64,000 nt of DNA from Sporocytophaga sp. (lineage in GTDB: Bacteria > Bacteroidota > Bacteroidia > Cytophagales > Cytophagaceae), in the NCBI GenBank assembly GCA_024707265.1, contig JANQAB010000008.1:1-64000 (forward strand), in the 5' to 3' direction. Positions 16,645 through 26,716 of this stretch are shown here, piece by piece. Position 1 is the stretch's first letter. Each line of letters starts with the position of its first letter. A program made the translations under genes and the position numbers. The notes under the pieces were generated by a model. The model was not told the DNA's origin. It ran no database searches and was given only the letters and a program-made list of their open reading frames with translations.

Positions 16645-17721
16645 CTAATATCGGGTAACAAGCGCCAATCCCTGAAATTTGTCGAGGTCGTTCTCTTCAA
16701 CAAAAACTGTTTCTCCTCCCTTGCTGATATTTTTTTCAATCATCTCATCAATAAGGTCATCAATAACATCTGGCTCATGAAGAGCACTATGATCTTTTAG
16801 TTTGATACCATCACTTTCAACGATACCAGGCTGAAAATGCCCCTTTTGTACATATAGAGTTTTCCCTCTTCCCTGATCAATGGCATTCCAAATCTCATTA
16901 ATGTCACTAAAGAACTTACCTGTTCCTACAGCAGATTTAAGTTCATTGATTCTTTCTCTTGCAATATTTTTATGGAATTCATTTACTGTAGGCCATACCT
17001 TCGCTATAATCTGGTGTGGTTTCACTTCATTCCTGTCAATCGTGACATATCCTATGATTGAAGACTTATTGTCTGCAACATTCATGTAATGTCCATAATT
17101 TCTTTCTTCAGTTGCCAGTATAAGAGGTTTGGGATTGTTTATAAGAACTTTCTGAACCTCTTTGTCAACTTTGTTAAAAAACTCTTCTGTAAGATTTTCC
17201 TGCCCCTTTGACATAGATGCTGCGTGTCTGTCTTCAGGATAGGGTGATTCATTTACTATAGGGAATGGAGAAACGTTATCCGTAATTTCCTGATCGTTAA
17301 AGGCTTCTATTAATCGAGCTTCCTGATGGCTCAATACGAGGATATAATATGAAACCTGTTCGTGAAGAGCCCTTATAAGATCTCTTGTGGCAAATGTATT
17401 GTCGATGATTACTCTGTCTTCTACATGAATGGGTAATCGCGTGTATTCAAGTACATCATCATTTGCGAAAATGACCAGACTTTCTTTATTGTGAAAGCTA
17501 TGATCCAGGGTCTCTGAAAGTCGGTTTAATTTATCTATTATATTTTTACTGAGTTTTTTATCGTTATAGGCAGATAGCCTTTCCTCTGCTTCATTTATCA
17601 GGTTTTTAAGCTGAATAGGATCTTTTTTATTATCAGGGTGTGTTCGATGTGTATTTAAAATAATTGTGACACAAACGTCAGATCTGATATCTTTCAACTT
17701 TTCAAATAGTTCATTTATCAT
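16645..17721 (-). CDS. baeRF-family protein (release-factor eRF1-like, bacterial type)
   Basis: A 358-residue cytoplasmic protein matching the layout of bacterial archaeo-eukaryotic release-factor-like (baeRF) proteins: an N-terminal VTIILNTHRTHPDNKKDP, a middle region YYILVLSHQEARLIEAFNDQ with the strand that interacts with a ligand in this fold, and a C-terminal domain with ALHEPDVIDDLIDEMIEK and GLALVTRY. The exact subfamily (likely baeRF3) is inferred from motif memory. Such proteins are proposed to act in translation quality control. The gene stands alone on its strand. Confidence 0.7.
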   Translation of the reverse strand: MINELFEKLKDIRSDVCVTIILNTHRTHPDNKKDPIQLKNLINEAEERLSAYNDKKLSKNIIDKLNRLSETLDHSFHNKESLVIFANDDVLEYTRLPIHVEDRVIIDNTFATRDLIRALHEQVSYYILVLSHQEARLIEAFNDQEITDNVSPFPIVNESPYPEDRHAASMSKGQENLTEEFFNKVDKEVQKVLINNPKPLILATEERNYGHYMNVADNKSSIIGYVTIDRNEVKPHQIIAKVWPTVNEFHKNIARERINELKSAVGTGKFFSDINEIWNAIDQGRGKTLYVQKGHFQPGIVESDGIKLKDHSALHEPDVIDDLIDEMIEKNISKGGETVFVEENDLDKFQGLALVTRY

Positions 17722-18118
17722 ATCTCTTTCCTTTAGGTTCCTTCTTCGTAAGACATAACAATGATTTTGAAGCTAAAAGTTTAATGGGAGCGGAAAGCAC
17801 AAAGCTAAAAGCACAAAGCTTTGAGTTTTGTAGAAACACTATGGTAAGTATATGGGTTTAAGATAATAAAAAGTCTGATATCGCAATTGTAGTAATGAGT
17901 GGCTCGATTCTCTTTATGCCTTTTCACTTTCACTTTAAGTTTATGCCTTAATTAAGTATGTGAAAAGCTGAAAGTTTAAAGTTGCTATTTTCGAATATAA
18001 AAAGTCTGATCTCGTTCTTTCAGTATTGAATTGCCAATTCTTGTATCCTGCTTTGAGAGTCAATCTTTCAGTTTCTGACTTTAAACTTTCAACTTTTCGC
18101 TTTAAGCTTTCAGCTTAT
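17722..18118. other. Intergenic region with short repeats, no gene
   Basis: About 400 bp without a credible gene. Short repeats are present: aaaagtctgat followed by atcg or ctcg at about 17868 and 18000, and cacaaagct twice near 17800-17820. The right part is a run of CTTTCA/CTTTAA-like motifs, giving pyrimidine-rich low complexity. A promoter for the minus-strand gene at 17721 should lie here, but I see no clear box. Confidence 0.5.
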
Positions 18119-20216
18119 TTAAAACTTCACAATTTTAAACTCAACTCTTCTGTTCAGTTTTCTTGTTTCTTCTTTAGCATTGTCAGCAATTGGCTTAGCT
18201 CCTCCATAACCTTTTCCTGAAATCCTGTCTCCTGAAATACCTTTGGAAATAAGATAATTTTTTACTGTTTCGACTCTTTGCTCTGAGAGGGTAACATTTT
18301 TACCCGCATCACCCATATTGTCAGTATGTCCTGATAGTTCAATCTCAATGGTAGGGTTTTCATTAAGTAACTTTGCAAGTTTATTTAACTCAGGATATGA
18401 AATGGGCAATAGCTTAGCCTCACTTCTGACAAAGAAGACGTTCTTTAATGGTATATCTTCTCCGACTTCAAGAGGAGTAAGATAGATATCACGCTCAATT
18501 TCCATATATTCAGTAATATTCGGAACACTAATGGTGTCGCGAACTGAATAAAAACCAGGATGTTCAGCAAAGAAGGAATAAACCTGATTGTATGGTAAAG
18601 CGATTTTATAATCTCCATTATGTGGATCCGAACTTGCTATGCCTGCTTCTTTATCATCATCAAGATCTCTGTATGTAATACCTGTTTCGATAGGTTCCTT
18701 GGTCTTTCTGTTTAGCACTTTTCCATATATTAGCACCAATGGATTAGGTTTAACTGATCCCGGAAGCTTTATTCTGAAGATGTCACTTTTACCTGTTGCC
18801 TTTTCTTCAGAAATAAAATATGCATACTCTCCGGATGCAGGGATGCTGTAATAGGCATCCATACCTTTGGAGTTTACAGGTAAACCCATATTCTGTGGAA
18901 CAGACCAGTTAGTCCAGGTATTATCAAGTCTCCTTGTAACAAATATATCATTCTTTCCATATCCCGGATGTCCTGTGCTACTGAAGTACAATGTAACTCC
19001 GTCTGCTGCAAGGAAGGGAGAAAGTTCTGTTCCCGGGGTATTTACAACAGGACCTATGTTTTTAGGAACAGACCAGGTGTTGTCATTTTCCAGAAATGAA
19101 ACGTATATATCTCTGGAGCCATAAGTCTCATCTCTTTGCAGCGCCATTAACAATACTTTTTTATCACTGCTCAAGAAATATTCGTTGAAGGTACTTTTAT
19201 TGTAATAGTTTCTTACGTTAACCTTAATAGGCATGCTCCATCCATTCTTGGTTTTATTAGACATGGACAGGCCCATCCCCTGAGCCGCACCTTTGGAGTC
19301 ATATGTATTCATCAACAGGACGGTATTTCCATCAGGGCTTACAGAAGACACAGCATTAGGTCCGTCATTATTGATAGGAGCGCCAATATTTACAGCTTTT
19401 CCCCATTTGCCATTCTGATAGCTTGAATAATACACATCCTGATAATCACCGGTACCACCTTTGTTTTCAGGAGAATAATTTCTTGTGAAATATAATCCTT
19501 TTCCATCTGGCGTAACAACCGGTGTTAACTCTCCATATACAGTGTTTACACCAGCACCAAGGTTTTCAGCCGGGGAGCTGTAACTCAGATTAGGAGCAGT
19601 ATTAATTTTAAGTTTTGTTCCTTTGATAAAAAAATCATCTACGTCAAATGAAGAAGCGCCCCAGGCTGAAAAGCCTACAGCTTTGCCTGTAAGAGCAGGG
19701 TAATTGATCTCTGTCAAAACATGGTCATTGGCAAGAAATCGAACTGTAGATCCGCTCTTTTCTATTTTAAGGATATTATTGTCAACCTTTATTTTTAGTG
19801 AAGTTGTAAAGTCTTTGATCAAAGTGGGCTTTCCTTTTTTAATCTCAAGTACGCGGTATTGAAGATTTTTAACATTAAAGTATAAAGCATTCTCCTGATC
19901 TGCTCCAATCATCAGCCCATATTCGCTTCCGGGCCTGCGGATTCCGAATTTGGCTTCTGCTGAAAAATGCTGCAGAGGTATTGAGTAAATTAAAGTAGTT
20001 GTTGATGCTCCCTCCAGCGGGATCGTTGTGTTGCCATATCAGTTTGCCGCCCCTGATGTCTGATTGATCCGTTGGTCCGTTGGGTAGCCGCCATCCAGTT
20101 TCGTTGTTGTCAAAGTGATCTTCTTCTACTATCCCTGCCGTTTGTGCAAAAGAAGTTGTAGATAAAATAAAAAACAGCAAAATAAGGATGTTGGCTGATT
20201 TTGTCATTAAGTGCAT
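18119..20216 (-). CDS. Secreted OmpA/PD40-type outer-membrane protein, one frameshift
   Basis: The start ATG 20216 (or 20207) gives a signal peptide ending TTSFAQ. The frame breaks near 20024 in a GGG run; one base fewer joins NDPAGG to ASTTTLIYSIPLQHFSAEAK and the rest of the protein. Domains in order: a lectin-like/LamG-like N-terminal domain (to about residue 190), WD40-like PD40 repeats (TPVVTPDGKGLYFTRN, SVSPDGNTVLLMN, SPFLAADGVTLYFSS), a carboxypeptidase-regulatory-like beta domain (IYGKVLNRKTKEPI) and a C-terminal OmpA peptidoglycan-binding domain (IELSGHTDNMGDAGKN, RISGKGYG). It probably anchors to peptidoglycan in the periplasm. The related Bacteroidota protein PorE is part of T9SS, but orthology is not claimed. 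Confidence 0.8.
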
Positions 20217-20308
20217 ATTTAGGGAGTAACGAATGGATTGAAGATAATATTTTGGGGAAAAATATAAAATCAACTTCTCATTTAAATTGTATACTCAAAT
20301 CAATTGTC

Positions 20309-21547
20309 TTATATGTCAGTCGTTTGCCTTGTTTTCATTTCTTTGATCATTTTATAAGACATGTATCCAAGACCTGACATAACAAGGAATATGGTAGCCC
20401 AGACCCAAAGCATTGATGAGAAAAATGGTTGTTCTGCCACATCCACCTGTTGAGGAATATTAATTATGGTTCCGGATTTTATAATACTAAGATTTGCAGG
20501 AATGCTGTCTTTAAAGTAAGGAAGATCATATTGAGGATAAGATAATTTTTTATCCCCGAAATGAAGGGTATACTCTTTTCCTTTCTCAAGCATAGCTGTC
20601 ATGTAATATACAAGTTGATAACTTTTGATGCTCTTTATTTTTAAAGGTTGATTGTCCAGATTCTCGATGATTAGCTGGAAATCTTTAACTTTAAGATGGT
20701 CCAGTTCTATAATGTTATCACTGTTGGAGCGAAGGATAGAAGCGGTGACCGTGTTGTAGTGTCTTTTCCCTTTTTCGTAATAGGTGGTGCATATTGCTGC
20801 ATTTCTAAAATAGTAAGGAGGCTCTGTTGCAGCGATTTCTACTTTATCTATCAGTTGAGCTGAAGGGAAAGCAACAGTAATATAACTCTTCTTATCAGAG
20901 CTGTCTTTGGCATGTATATGAGCTTTGGGAAGTTCGATAAACTTCCCGTTTTCTATGTACGTGTCATAATATCCCGCTTTTAGAATGTTAAGAGGAGCAC
21001 TGCCTGAATCTCCGATTTCAAGCATGTAGTACTCATAATCTAACAAAGGGAAGTTCAGTATTTTTACTTCTGAAGTGTTGTTTGCAGATGGAAAGGATTC
21101 CAGATGATAGTCATCCTTAATGATATACCAATGTTCATTGTCACTGCTTCCGCTAAGCTTTGCTTTCTTCTTTACATCCGAATTTTTAATGATCAGACTT
21201 ATGTTGTCAATTTTGGTTTTCGCAGTATTCTGGAGTATCAGTCTGGAACAACATTTTGGTTGTGAAGTAAATTCTTTTATGTTATATGCTTTAAATATCT
21301 GATGCACCTGAAGAGGTACTTCCCGGCTTAATATATATGGAATCTCATTTTGGGTATTATCATAAATCCTTATATCTGAAAGGTCATCGTTCAGGTGAGT
21401 TACAATCTCAGGTGTTATTGCAATTTTATAAAAACCGCTTTCATTTATTTTTTCTAATGCTGCTTTCTTTTTAAATATTTGCCCAAATGAGTGTCCGGCA
21501 ATGAGAAAGAATAGTGTGGTATACAATAATATTTTTCTCATAATCAT
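20309..21547 (-). CDS. DUF3999-family membrane protein
   Basis: A 412-residue protein with an N-terminal signal peptide (KILLYTTLFFLIAGHSFG), a large extracytoplasmic beta-rich region beginning FYKIAITPEIVTHLNDDLSD, and one C-terminal transmembrane helix (MLWVWATIFLVMSGLGYMSY). This is the layout of DUF3999. Its start overlaps the stop of the DUF2339 gene by one base, so they are translationally coupled; this pair is common in Gram-negatives. Function of the pair is unknown, with an envelope role assumed. M3 (21541) is an alternative start. Confidence 0.82.
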   Translation of the reverse strand: MIMRKILLYTTLFFLIAGHSFGQIFKKKAALEKINESGFYKIAITPEIVTHLNDDLSDIRIYDNTQNEIPYILSREVPLQVHQIFKAYNIKEFTSQPKCCSRLILQNTAKTKIDNISLIIKNSDVKKKAKLSGSSDNEHWYIIKDDYHLESFPSANNTSEVKILNFPLLDYEYYMLEIGDSGSAPLNILKAGYYDTYIENGKFIELPKAHIHAKDSSDKKSYITVAFPSAQLIDKVEIAATEPPYYFRNAAICTTYYEKGKRHYNTVTASILRSNSDNIIELDHLKVKDFQLIIENLDNQPLKIKSIKSYQLVYYMTAMLEKGKEYTLHFGDKKLSYPQYDLPYFKDSIPANLSIIKSGTIINIPQQVDVAEQPFFSSMLWVWATIFLVMSGLGYMSYKMIKEMKTRQTTDI

Positions 21548-23922
21548 TATGAAGTAATAGAGGTTTCGTCATCTATGATCAGTTTTTTAAGCTTTTGATA
21601 CATAAATGATATGACTAATAACAGAACTCCCAGACAGATAAACGATGCAATTTTCCCGCCTTCTGAAATACCTCTGAGGTCGAATATGAATAACTTGAGC
21701 AAAGTGATAAAGAATGTTGTCAGGGAGATAATACGAAGTTCTTTTCTTTTTTTCTTCATTCCAAGTACCATAAATACAAGTGAGCTTAGTCCCCATAGGA
21801 TGGGATAGCCTATTTTATGGTTCTGGCTGATGATATAACTTGTCCCCTGCAGGTCTTTATAGAAAATGAAAAGCACAATGTGGTCCAGTTCGCTGCTTAA
21901 TATGAAAAGCCCGATAAATGAAATATACCATAAGAAAATTTTCCCTGTAATCACTTTAAAGCCAAATACGGATTTAACTTTTCGATACATTAAAATCAAT
22001 ATGCCAGTAAATACTAACACATCAATATATTGATAGGCGAAAACCAAAAATGAAATGTTTTGAATTTGCAGATATTCTTCTCTCAGTTTAATAACTTCCT
22101 GATGATAATAAGTACAATAGAACATGCTTGATAATAAGCCCAGAACAAGGGTTCTGATCAGCGATAACTTTGATGTATCTTTTTGATCTAAAAGCAAGAG
22201 ACCAAAAACAAACATAAGGTTGTAGCTACCTGTTATGGTAGCTCTCAGGCTACCAATATTGATGTGATTCAGTAACTGATAATGAACTTCCAGCAGACCT
22301 GATATATATAACAGAATTACGAATATGGTACCAAGAGCTTTATCATAATAGCTAACAGGAAGTAAAAATATTTTTGTAACAGTTTCTTTTTTCAGTAATA
22401 ACCTTGTAAGAACAAGAGAAGTAAGCGCTATTGTACTTGTGATGAATCCTTTATTTAGAATAATTGTTTCGGAAAAATTTCTGTCATAAATGTTTATCCA
22501 GTCCATTATAAGACTTATAACCATAAGGCCTGTTACAACCAAAGATCCGGTCCTTATAAGCGTAATTCCTGATTTCTGAGACAACCATAAAAGTAGTACT
22601 GCCTCAGCAGACCAGAATAACGTAATGTAATTTCCTTCCAGTTGTACAGGAGCGGCAAGGCTTAGGAATGTAAGCACAAGACCGATAAGCAGATAAATGA
22701 GGTTGGTGTCTGCTTTTTTGGATTTATACAATGTGAAAGCAAATATAAAATTGAAGATTGCTATCACTGCTGTGAATATTCCCTGGAACATTCCTCCTTT
22801 GATATTGGCAAGTATGATCATGCCAGCAGAGTAATAGAGGAAAGTATTACTTAGTAAGATACTGATATCTATTGCAGCGAATTTTTTATTTTCTTTTATA
22901 TTGTTAATGATATTCATAAGAAAGAATATCAGATAAAAAAGTGTGGCAAAGATCATAGCCCCTGTATATGGAGCATCCGGTAAACCTTTTACTTTGGTTA
23001 TCAGCCAGCCTCCATATAATAGGATAGTGAAGAGGTAAGAGATTATATTCAGAATCTTCCATCCTTTAAAATAAGCCAGCACCAGCATTCCTGTATTCAA
23101 TGTGATGATATAAGTGAAAAGAATTATGTAATTACCTTCTCCTGTGCTTACCATGAAGGGGGAAGCAAAACCTCCTATAATTGCCAGTATAGCAAGTTCT
23201 TTTCGGTTATAGGTTATGGAAAACAGTACTGAAAATCCGGTGATCAACACCATTATCAGAAATGCTGCTGTCTGGCTGAATAGATGGTACTCATGAAATG
23301 CAATTGAAATGGTAAAGTAAAAAATAGACATTCCTCCTCCGATAAGCACAGGGCTGAAAGCTGCAAAGGTCTTACGCATTTTATGTGCAAGGCCGAGCAA
23401 TATTCCTCCGCACAGTATTCCTATAAATACTCTTCCGATTTCATGTATCCAGTTCTGATCTATGGCATATTTTACAAAAAATCCGATACCTAAAACCAAT
23501 ATGGCAATACCAATTTTATTGATAAGGTTTTCTCCAATGAATTTTTCAATATCAGGATTTCTTTCAAAGAAGCCAGGTTTTTTCTCTTTTGGTTTTTGAG
23601 CAATGGGTTTTATGGAAGGTAAGGCAGGAGCTTGTTTTTTTACAAGTTCTTGTTCCTTTGGTTGTTGTTCAATTTTAGGTTCAGTAACCTTAACAGGTTC
23701 CGCTTTAGGGGTATCAAGATTAAATATCTGTGATAATAATGACTCGTCTTTTTTCGCGACAGGCTTAGTGGGTTTTGGCTCTGTTGTCGAAAGTTTTTTA
23801 ATGTCATTTTTCAGACTGTCTACTTTTTTTGACAACTCATTGAATTTACTGTCTACTAAACTGTTTTGTCTTATCAGTAATATAATGATGACCAGTAATC
23901 CTATAAAAATTAAAAGTTCCAT
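21547..23922 (-). CDS. DUF2339 polytopic membrane protein
   Basis: A 791-residue inner-membrane protein. An N-terminal helix and coiled coil (residues 1-45) is followed by a Pro/Lys-rich linker (residues 50-115), the signature NPDIEKFIGENLINKIGIAI, and then about 20 or more hydrophobic segments to the C-terminus. This is the usual DUF2339 plan, including length. It is followed immediately by DUF3999. No catalytic motif is visible and the function is unknown. Confidence 0.88.
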   Translation of the reverse strand: MELLIFIGLLVIIILLIRQNSLVDSKFNELSKKVDSLKNDIKKLSTTEPKPTKPVAKKDESLLSQIFNLDTPKAEPVKVTEPKIEQQPKEQELVKKQAPALPSIKPIAQKPKEKKPGFFERNPDIEKFIGENLINKIGIAILVLGIGFFVKYAIDQNWIHEIGRVFIGILCGGILLGLAHKMRKTFAAFSPVLIGGGMSIFYFTISIAFHEYHLFSQTAAFLIMVLITGFSVLFSITYNRKELAILAIIGGFASPFMVSTGEGNYIILFTYIITLNTGMLVLAYFKGWKILNIISYLFTILLYGGWLITKVKGLPDAPYTGAMIFATLFYLIFFLMNIINNIKENKKFAAIDISILLSNTFLYYSAGMIILANIKGGMFQGIFTAVIAIFNFIFAFTLYKSKKADTNLIYLLIGLVLTFLSLAAPVQLEGNYITLFWSAEAVLLLWLSQKSGITLIRTGSLVVTGLMVISLIMDWINIYDRNFSETIILNKGFITSTIALTSLVLTRLLLKKETVTKIFLLPVSYYDKALGTIFVILLYISGLLEVHYQLLNHINIGSLRATITGSYNLMFVFGLLLLDQKDTSKLSLIRTLVLGLLSSMFYCTYYHQEVIKLREEYLQIQNISFLVFAYQYIDVLVFTGILILMYRKVKSVFGFKVITGKIFLWYISFIGLFILSSELDHIVLFIFYKDLQGTSYIISQNHKIGYPILWGLSSLVFMVLGMKKKRKELRIISLTTFFITLLKLFIFDLRGISEGGKIASFICLGVLLLVISFMYQKLKKLIIDDETSITS

Positions 23923-24165
23923 AAGTATGTTATTCCCGGATATTTAATGCGATTACGAATAGAAAATATTTCCGTTTAAAAAGGTTATATTCATAAATCT
24001 TCAGATCTTAAATTTATACTAAAATACTGTAAAACAGATTTTTGTGGGCATTTATTTTTTTAGGAGATTATAGAGAAACTTCCGGCCAGAATATCAGGAA
24101 TTGCAGCTGCACTATTATGGTGGTTGTTATGTTTTTATTATAAGAATTTAAAAAAGGAGGGGAGC

Positions 24166-24333
24166 ATGAAAAGTGCAGTAATTGGCAGGATTTACACTCT
24201 GATTTTTTTTGTACTATTTCTATCAGGGTGTCAGGTGATAGAAGGTATTTTCAAGGCTGGAATGTGGACAGGGATCATTATTGTGGCATTGGTTATCGCG
24301 CTTATTATTTTCGTTCTGAGAAAAATATTTTGA
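24166..24333 (+). CDS. Small lipoprotein with one transmembrane helix, 55 residues
   Basis: ATG 24166 follows a strong ribosome-binding site (aaaggaggggagc), so the in-frame ATG 42 bp upstream is rejected. The product has a lipobox (FLSGC, Cys about residue 22) and a C-terminal helix (GIIIVALVIALIIFVLRKIF). Small proteins of this type are frequent in Bacteroidota and are often mislabelled as cytidylyltransferases. The gene stands alone, upstream of a hairpin at 24353. Confidence 0.75.
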   Translation: MKSAVIGRIYTLIFFVLFLSGCQVIEGIFKAGMWTGIIIVALVIALIIFVLRKIF

Positions 24334-24352
24334 CGTTGATAAAGCACGAAAA

Positions 24353-24423
24353 TGATTATCTCTGTACTTCTCTGAGTCTTATTTTAAATTAATAAATTAA
24401 ACGGAGACATACAGGGATAATCA
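24353..24423. terminator. Long imperfect hairpin between convergent genes
   Basis: tgattatctctgta (from 24353) pairs with tacagggataatca (ending 24423) with one bulge. It sits 20 bp past the small lipoprotein gene and just before the end of the minus-strand sensor gene. Probably a shared transcription end; there is no long U tract. Confidence 0.5.
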
Positions 24424-24436
24424 ATAATTGTGCCTC

Positions 24437-26293
24437 TCAGTCATGAGTATGGTCTATGCTTTCTATTGCACTATCCACTACTAGAGAGTTCCATCCGTTA
24501 AATTCTTTTTTGTCGAGTAATTTAATTCTATCCTTGATTTTTTTCTTAAAATTTGAGCAGGTAGATTTTCTTAACGATAACATCTCTGATAGTTCATCTG
24601 AGGTGATGTCCTGTTTGTTTGAAACAAGGTACATCATGTAAAAGGCCTTTACTATTGGAAATTTAAGTTTATGAAAGATTGTATTTGCTGTCACTGATTC
24701 ATTGTATCCGCATTTACTGCATCTTCTGTCAAATTGCTCTTTACCTTTGCCGCAGCTGTTTGAATTGCATTTCTTGCATTGAAATTTATTTTGATTTTTA
24801 AGCTCTTCAAGATATCTGAAACAGGTAAGTTCATCAGGATAAACTTTGACAAATTCTTCAAAGTTTACCTGGTTTTTCATGATTCTGGTCATGGCTATAT
24901 CAGACATATCTTTCTTAAGAGCTCTGTTTGCAAGGTCTAACTGAAGATTCATTGTAGTGATTTCTTCAGTCTGGTTTATGAGTCTTTCATATGCTTGTTT
25001 AAGCTGTTCTGTTCTCTCTGCTACTTTTTGCTCCAGTTCTTTATTGATTTTATCCTTTAAAAGTTCTTTCTCCTTCATTTCTTCAATTGCCTTACTCTGT
25101 GCTGCTTGTCTCATTTTGATTTCAGCACCCATTCTGTCTGTCAGAGACATGGAGAGTAAAATTATATCAAGTATGATTCCAATATTCAGACTATATACGG
25201 TGAAGATGTTTGATTTTATAAAGCCATAGTTTTCTAATGCTGTTGTAATAAAAGCTGCAAGCAGGCACGTATAAGCAACACATAAGAAAAAAGCAGTTTT
25301 ATTTCCTCTTAAATAACTTCTGAGAGATATTTGATAGGCAAGAAAAAAAGGTATGATATCAATGTATATCGCGAATAATATATTTCTGTTGAAGAATAAA
25401 CCATATAACAATATCAGGCCTCTGATAACTATTATAAAGTTTATGACTTTGTTAAAAAAAGGCTGGGTTTCTTTCAGGTTTAAGAATCCTTTTATGAATA
25501 ACAGGGAAAAGACAATGATGCCATATAGGGCCAGGCTGAATGCATAAAGATTCCATTCAGGATGATCCGGCCAGAGATATTGAAAAGCAAAGCCACTCTG
25601 GCACATAGAGTAAAGACTAAAGGACAGTACATAAAACACATAATACAAGTATATGGACATTCTAATGGATATGTACATTAAAAGATTATACAAGGCCATC
25701 ATGACTAAAATGCCATAAAAAATTCCTAATACATAATATTCTGCCAAGGCATAGGATATGAATTTTTTATAGGTTCTGATTTGCGGACTTAAATTGTTTT
25801 CGTTTTCTGATTTTATCCGGATATAAAAAGTCAAAGTTTGGTTATGAGGAATCTGTAATCCGAATTCCGGATTTTTGTGAAAAAACATTCGTTTGTTAAA
25901 GGCGATCAGATTGCCTGATTGTGTCAACTGATATTGTCCGTTTTCATCTGGAGAATAAAAGGATATGTAGTTTATATTATGATCGAATAATTCTATCAAC
26001 CAGTTTTTTTCATTTTTTGTCAGGTTTTTAATGGAAAACCTAAGCCAGTAGGAGGATGTCTTGTTATTATTAACCGGATCGGAAGACTGATACCTGAAGC
26101 TGTCAGCATAAACAGGACTCGAAATTTCTTTGATACCAAGCCTGTCTGTCTTGTCTTCATATATTCCCAGATATTCTTTTCTGATTCCTTTTTCCTCAAT
26201 ATTATTAGTCAATAAAAATATATGCTCTGCCTTTAAAGAGGTGTTTGAAAAGTGTATTAGAAAAATGCAAAAAATACAATAATATGTTTTCAT
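24437..26293 (-). CDS. 7TMR-DISM membrane sensor fused to a transposase-type zinc ribbon/HTH
   Basis: A 618-residue protein. Signal peptide (residues 1-20), then an extracytoplasmic 7TMR-DISMED2-type beta domain (to about 180, e.g. SSYWLRFSIKNLTKNEKNWL), seven transmembrane helices (about 185-385) and a coiled coil (MRQAAQSKAIEEMKEKELLK, then KVAERTEQLKQAYERL). Instead of a histidine kinase or cyclase it ends in a domain resembling the IS1595 transposase N-terminus: PDELTCFRYLEELKNQNKFQ, Cys 506/509 and 525/528, RRCSKCGY, ANTIFHKLKFPIVKAFY, and a helix-turn-helix (ITSDELSEMLSLRKSTCSNF). The catalytic transposase part is absent. It may be a one-component membrane transcription factor. That function is inference. 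Confidence 0.85.
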   Translation of the reverse strand: MKTYYCIFCIFLIHFSNTSLKAEHIFLLTNNIEEKGIRKEYLGIYEDKTDRLGIKEISSPVYADSFRYQSSDPVNNNKTSSYWLRFSIKNLTKNEKNWLIELFDHNINYISFYSPDENGQYQLTQSGNLIAFNKRMFFHKNPEFGLQIPHNQTLTFYIRIKSENENNLSPQIRTYKKFISYALAEYYVLGIFYGILVMMALYNLLMYISIRMSIYLYYVFYVLSFSLYSMCQSGFAFQYLWPDHPEWNLYAFSLALYGIIVFSLLFIKGFLNLKETQPFFNKVINFIIVIRGLILLYGLFFNRNILFAIYIDIIPFFLAYQISLRSYLRGNKTAFFLCVAYTCLLAAFITTALENYGFIKSNIFTVYSLNIGIILDIILLSMSLTDRMGAEIKMRQAAQSKAIEEMKEKELLKDKINKELEQKVAERTEQLKQAYERLINQTEEITTMNLQLDLANRALKKDMSDIAMTRIMKNQVNFEEFVKVYPDELTCFRYLEELKNQNKFQCKKCNSNSCGKGKEQFDRRCSKCGYNESVTANTIFHKLKFPIVKAFYMMYLVSNKQDITSDELSEMLSLRKSTCSNFKKKIKDRIKLLDKKEFNGWNSLVVDSAIESIDHTHD

Positions 26294-26716
26294 ATTATTT
26301 TAAGGTCGTCATAAAGTTGTAATGGCTAAATTAATAAGATTTTTTTAAAATGGTGGTGGATGGTCAGAAAAAAAATATAGATCAATACATGCCTATTTTA
26401 GATGAATGTAAAGTTTGTCTTTTAAATGTTTTTAAAATTAATAATCGTTGAAATTTGAATTTTTAGGCATGTTTTTATTGTCTTTTAAGCGAAAAATATA
26501 ACTATTTTACTTGGTATAAAAAGTGTTTAAAACTCATTTTTCCTTCACTAAAATTTGACTTCTTCTCATCTTCTCGATAGTATAGTTTATAATCTCGCCC
26601 GAATGTGAATAACAGGATTGTTAATGTCACTATTCTAGGAATATTCAAATTTGTTAAATAAAAGAGTCATTAAATTTTATCTGAAGATTTTTGCCCAAAC
26701 ATTAAGTAATAAGCTT
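26294..26716. other. Divergent intergenic region, no gene
   Basis: About 420 AT-rich bases between the minus-strand sensor gene and the plus-strand Crp/Fnr regulator gene. I see no open frame worth calling and no strong repeat. Both promoters must lie here. A frame from TTG 26651 to ATG 26717 precedes the regulator but has no family support. Confidence 0.5.

Noticed and set aside
24124..24333. Phosphatidate cytidylyltransferase-type call for the small membrane gene
   Set aside because: The 55-residue lipoprotein has no catalytic motif; such names are propagated errors.
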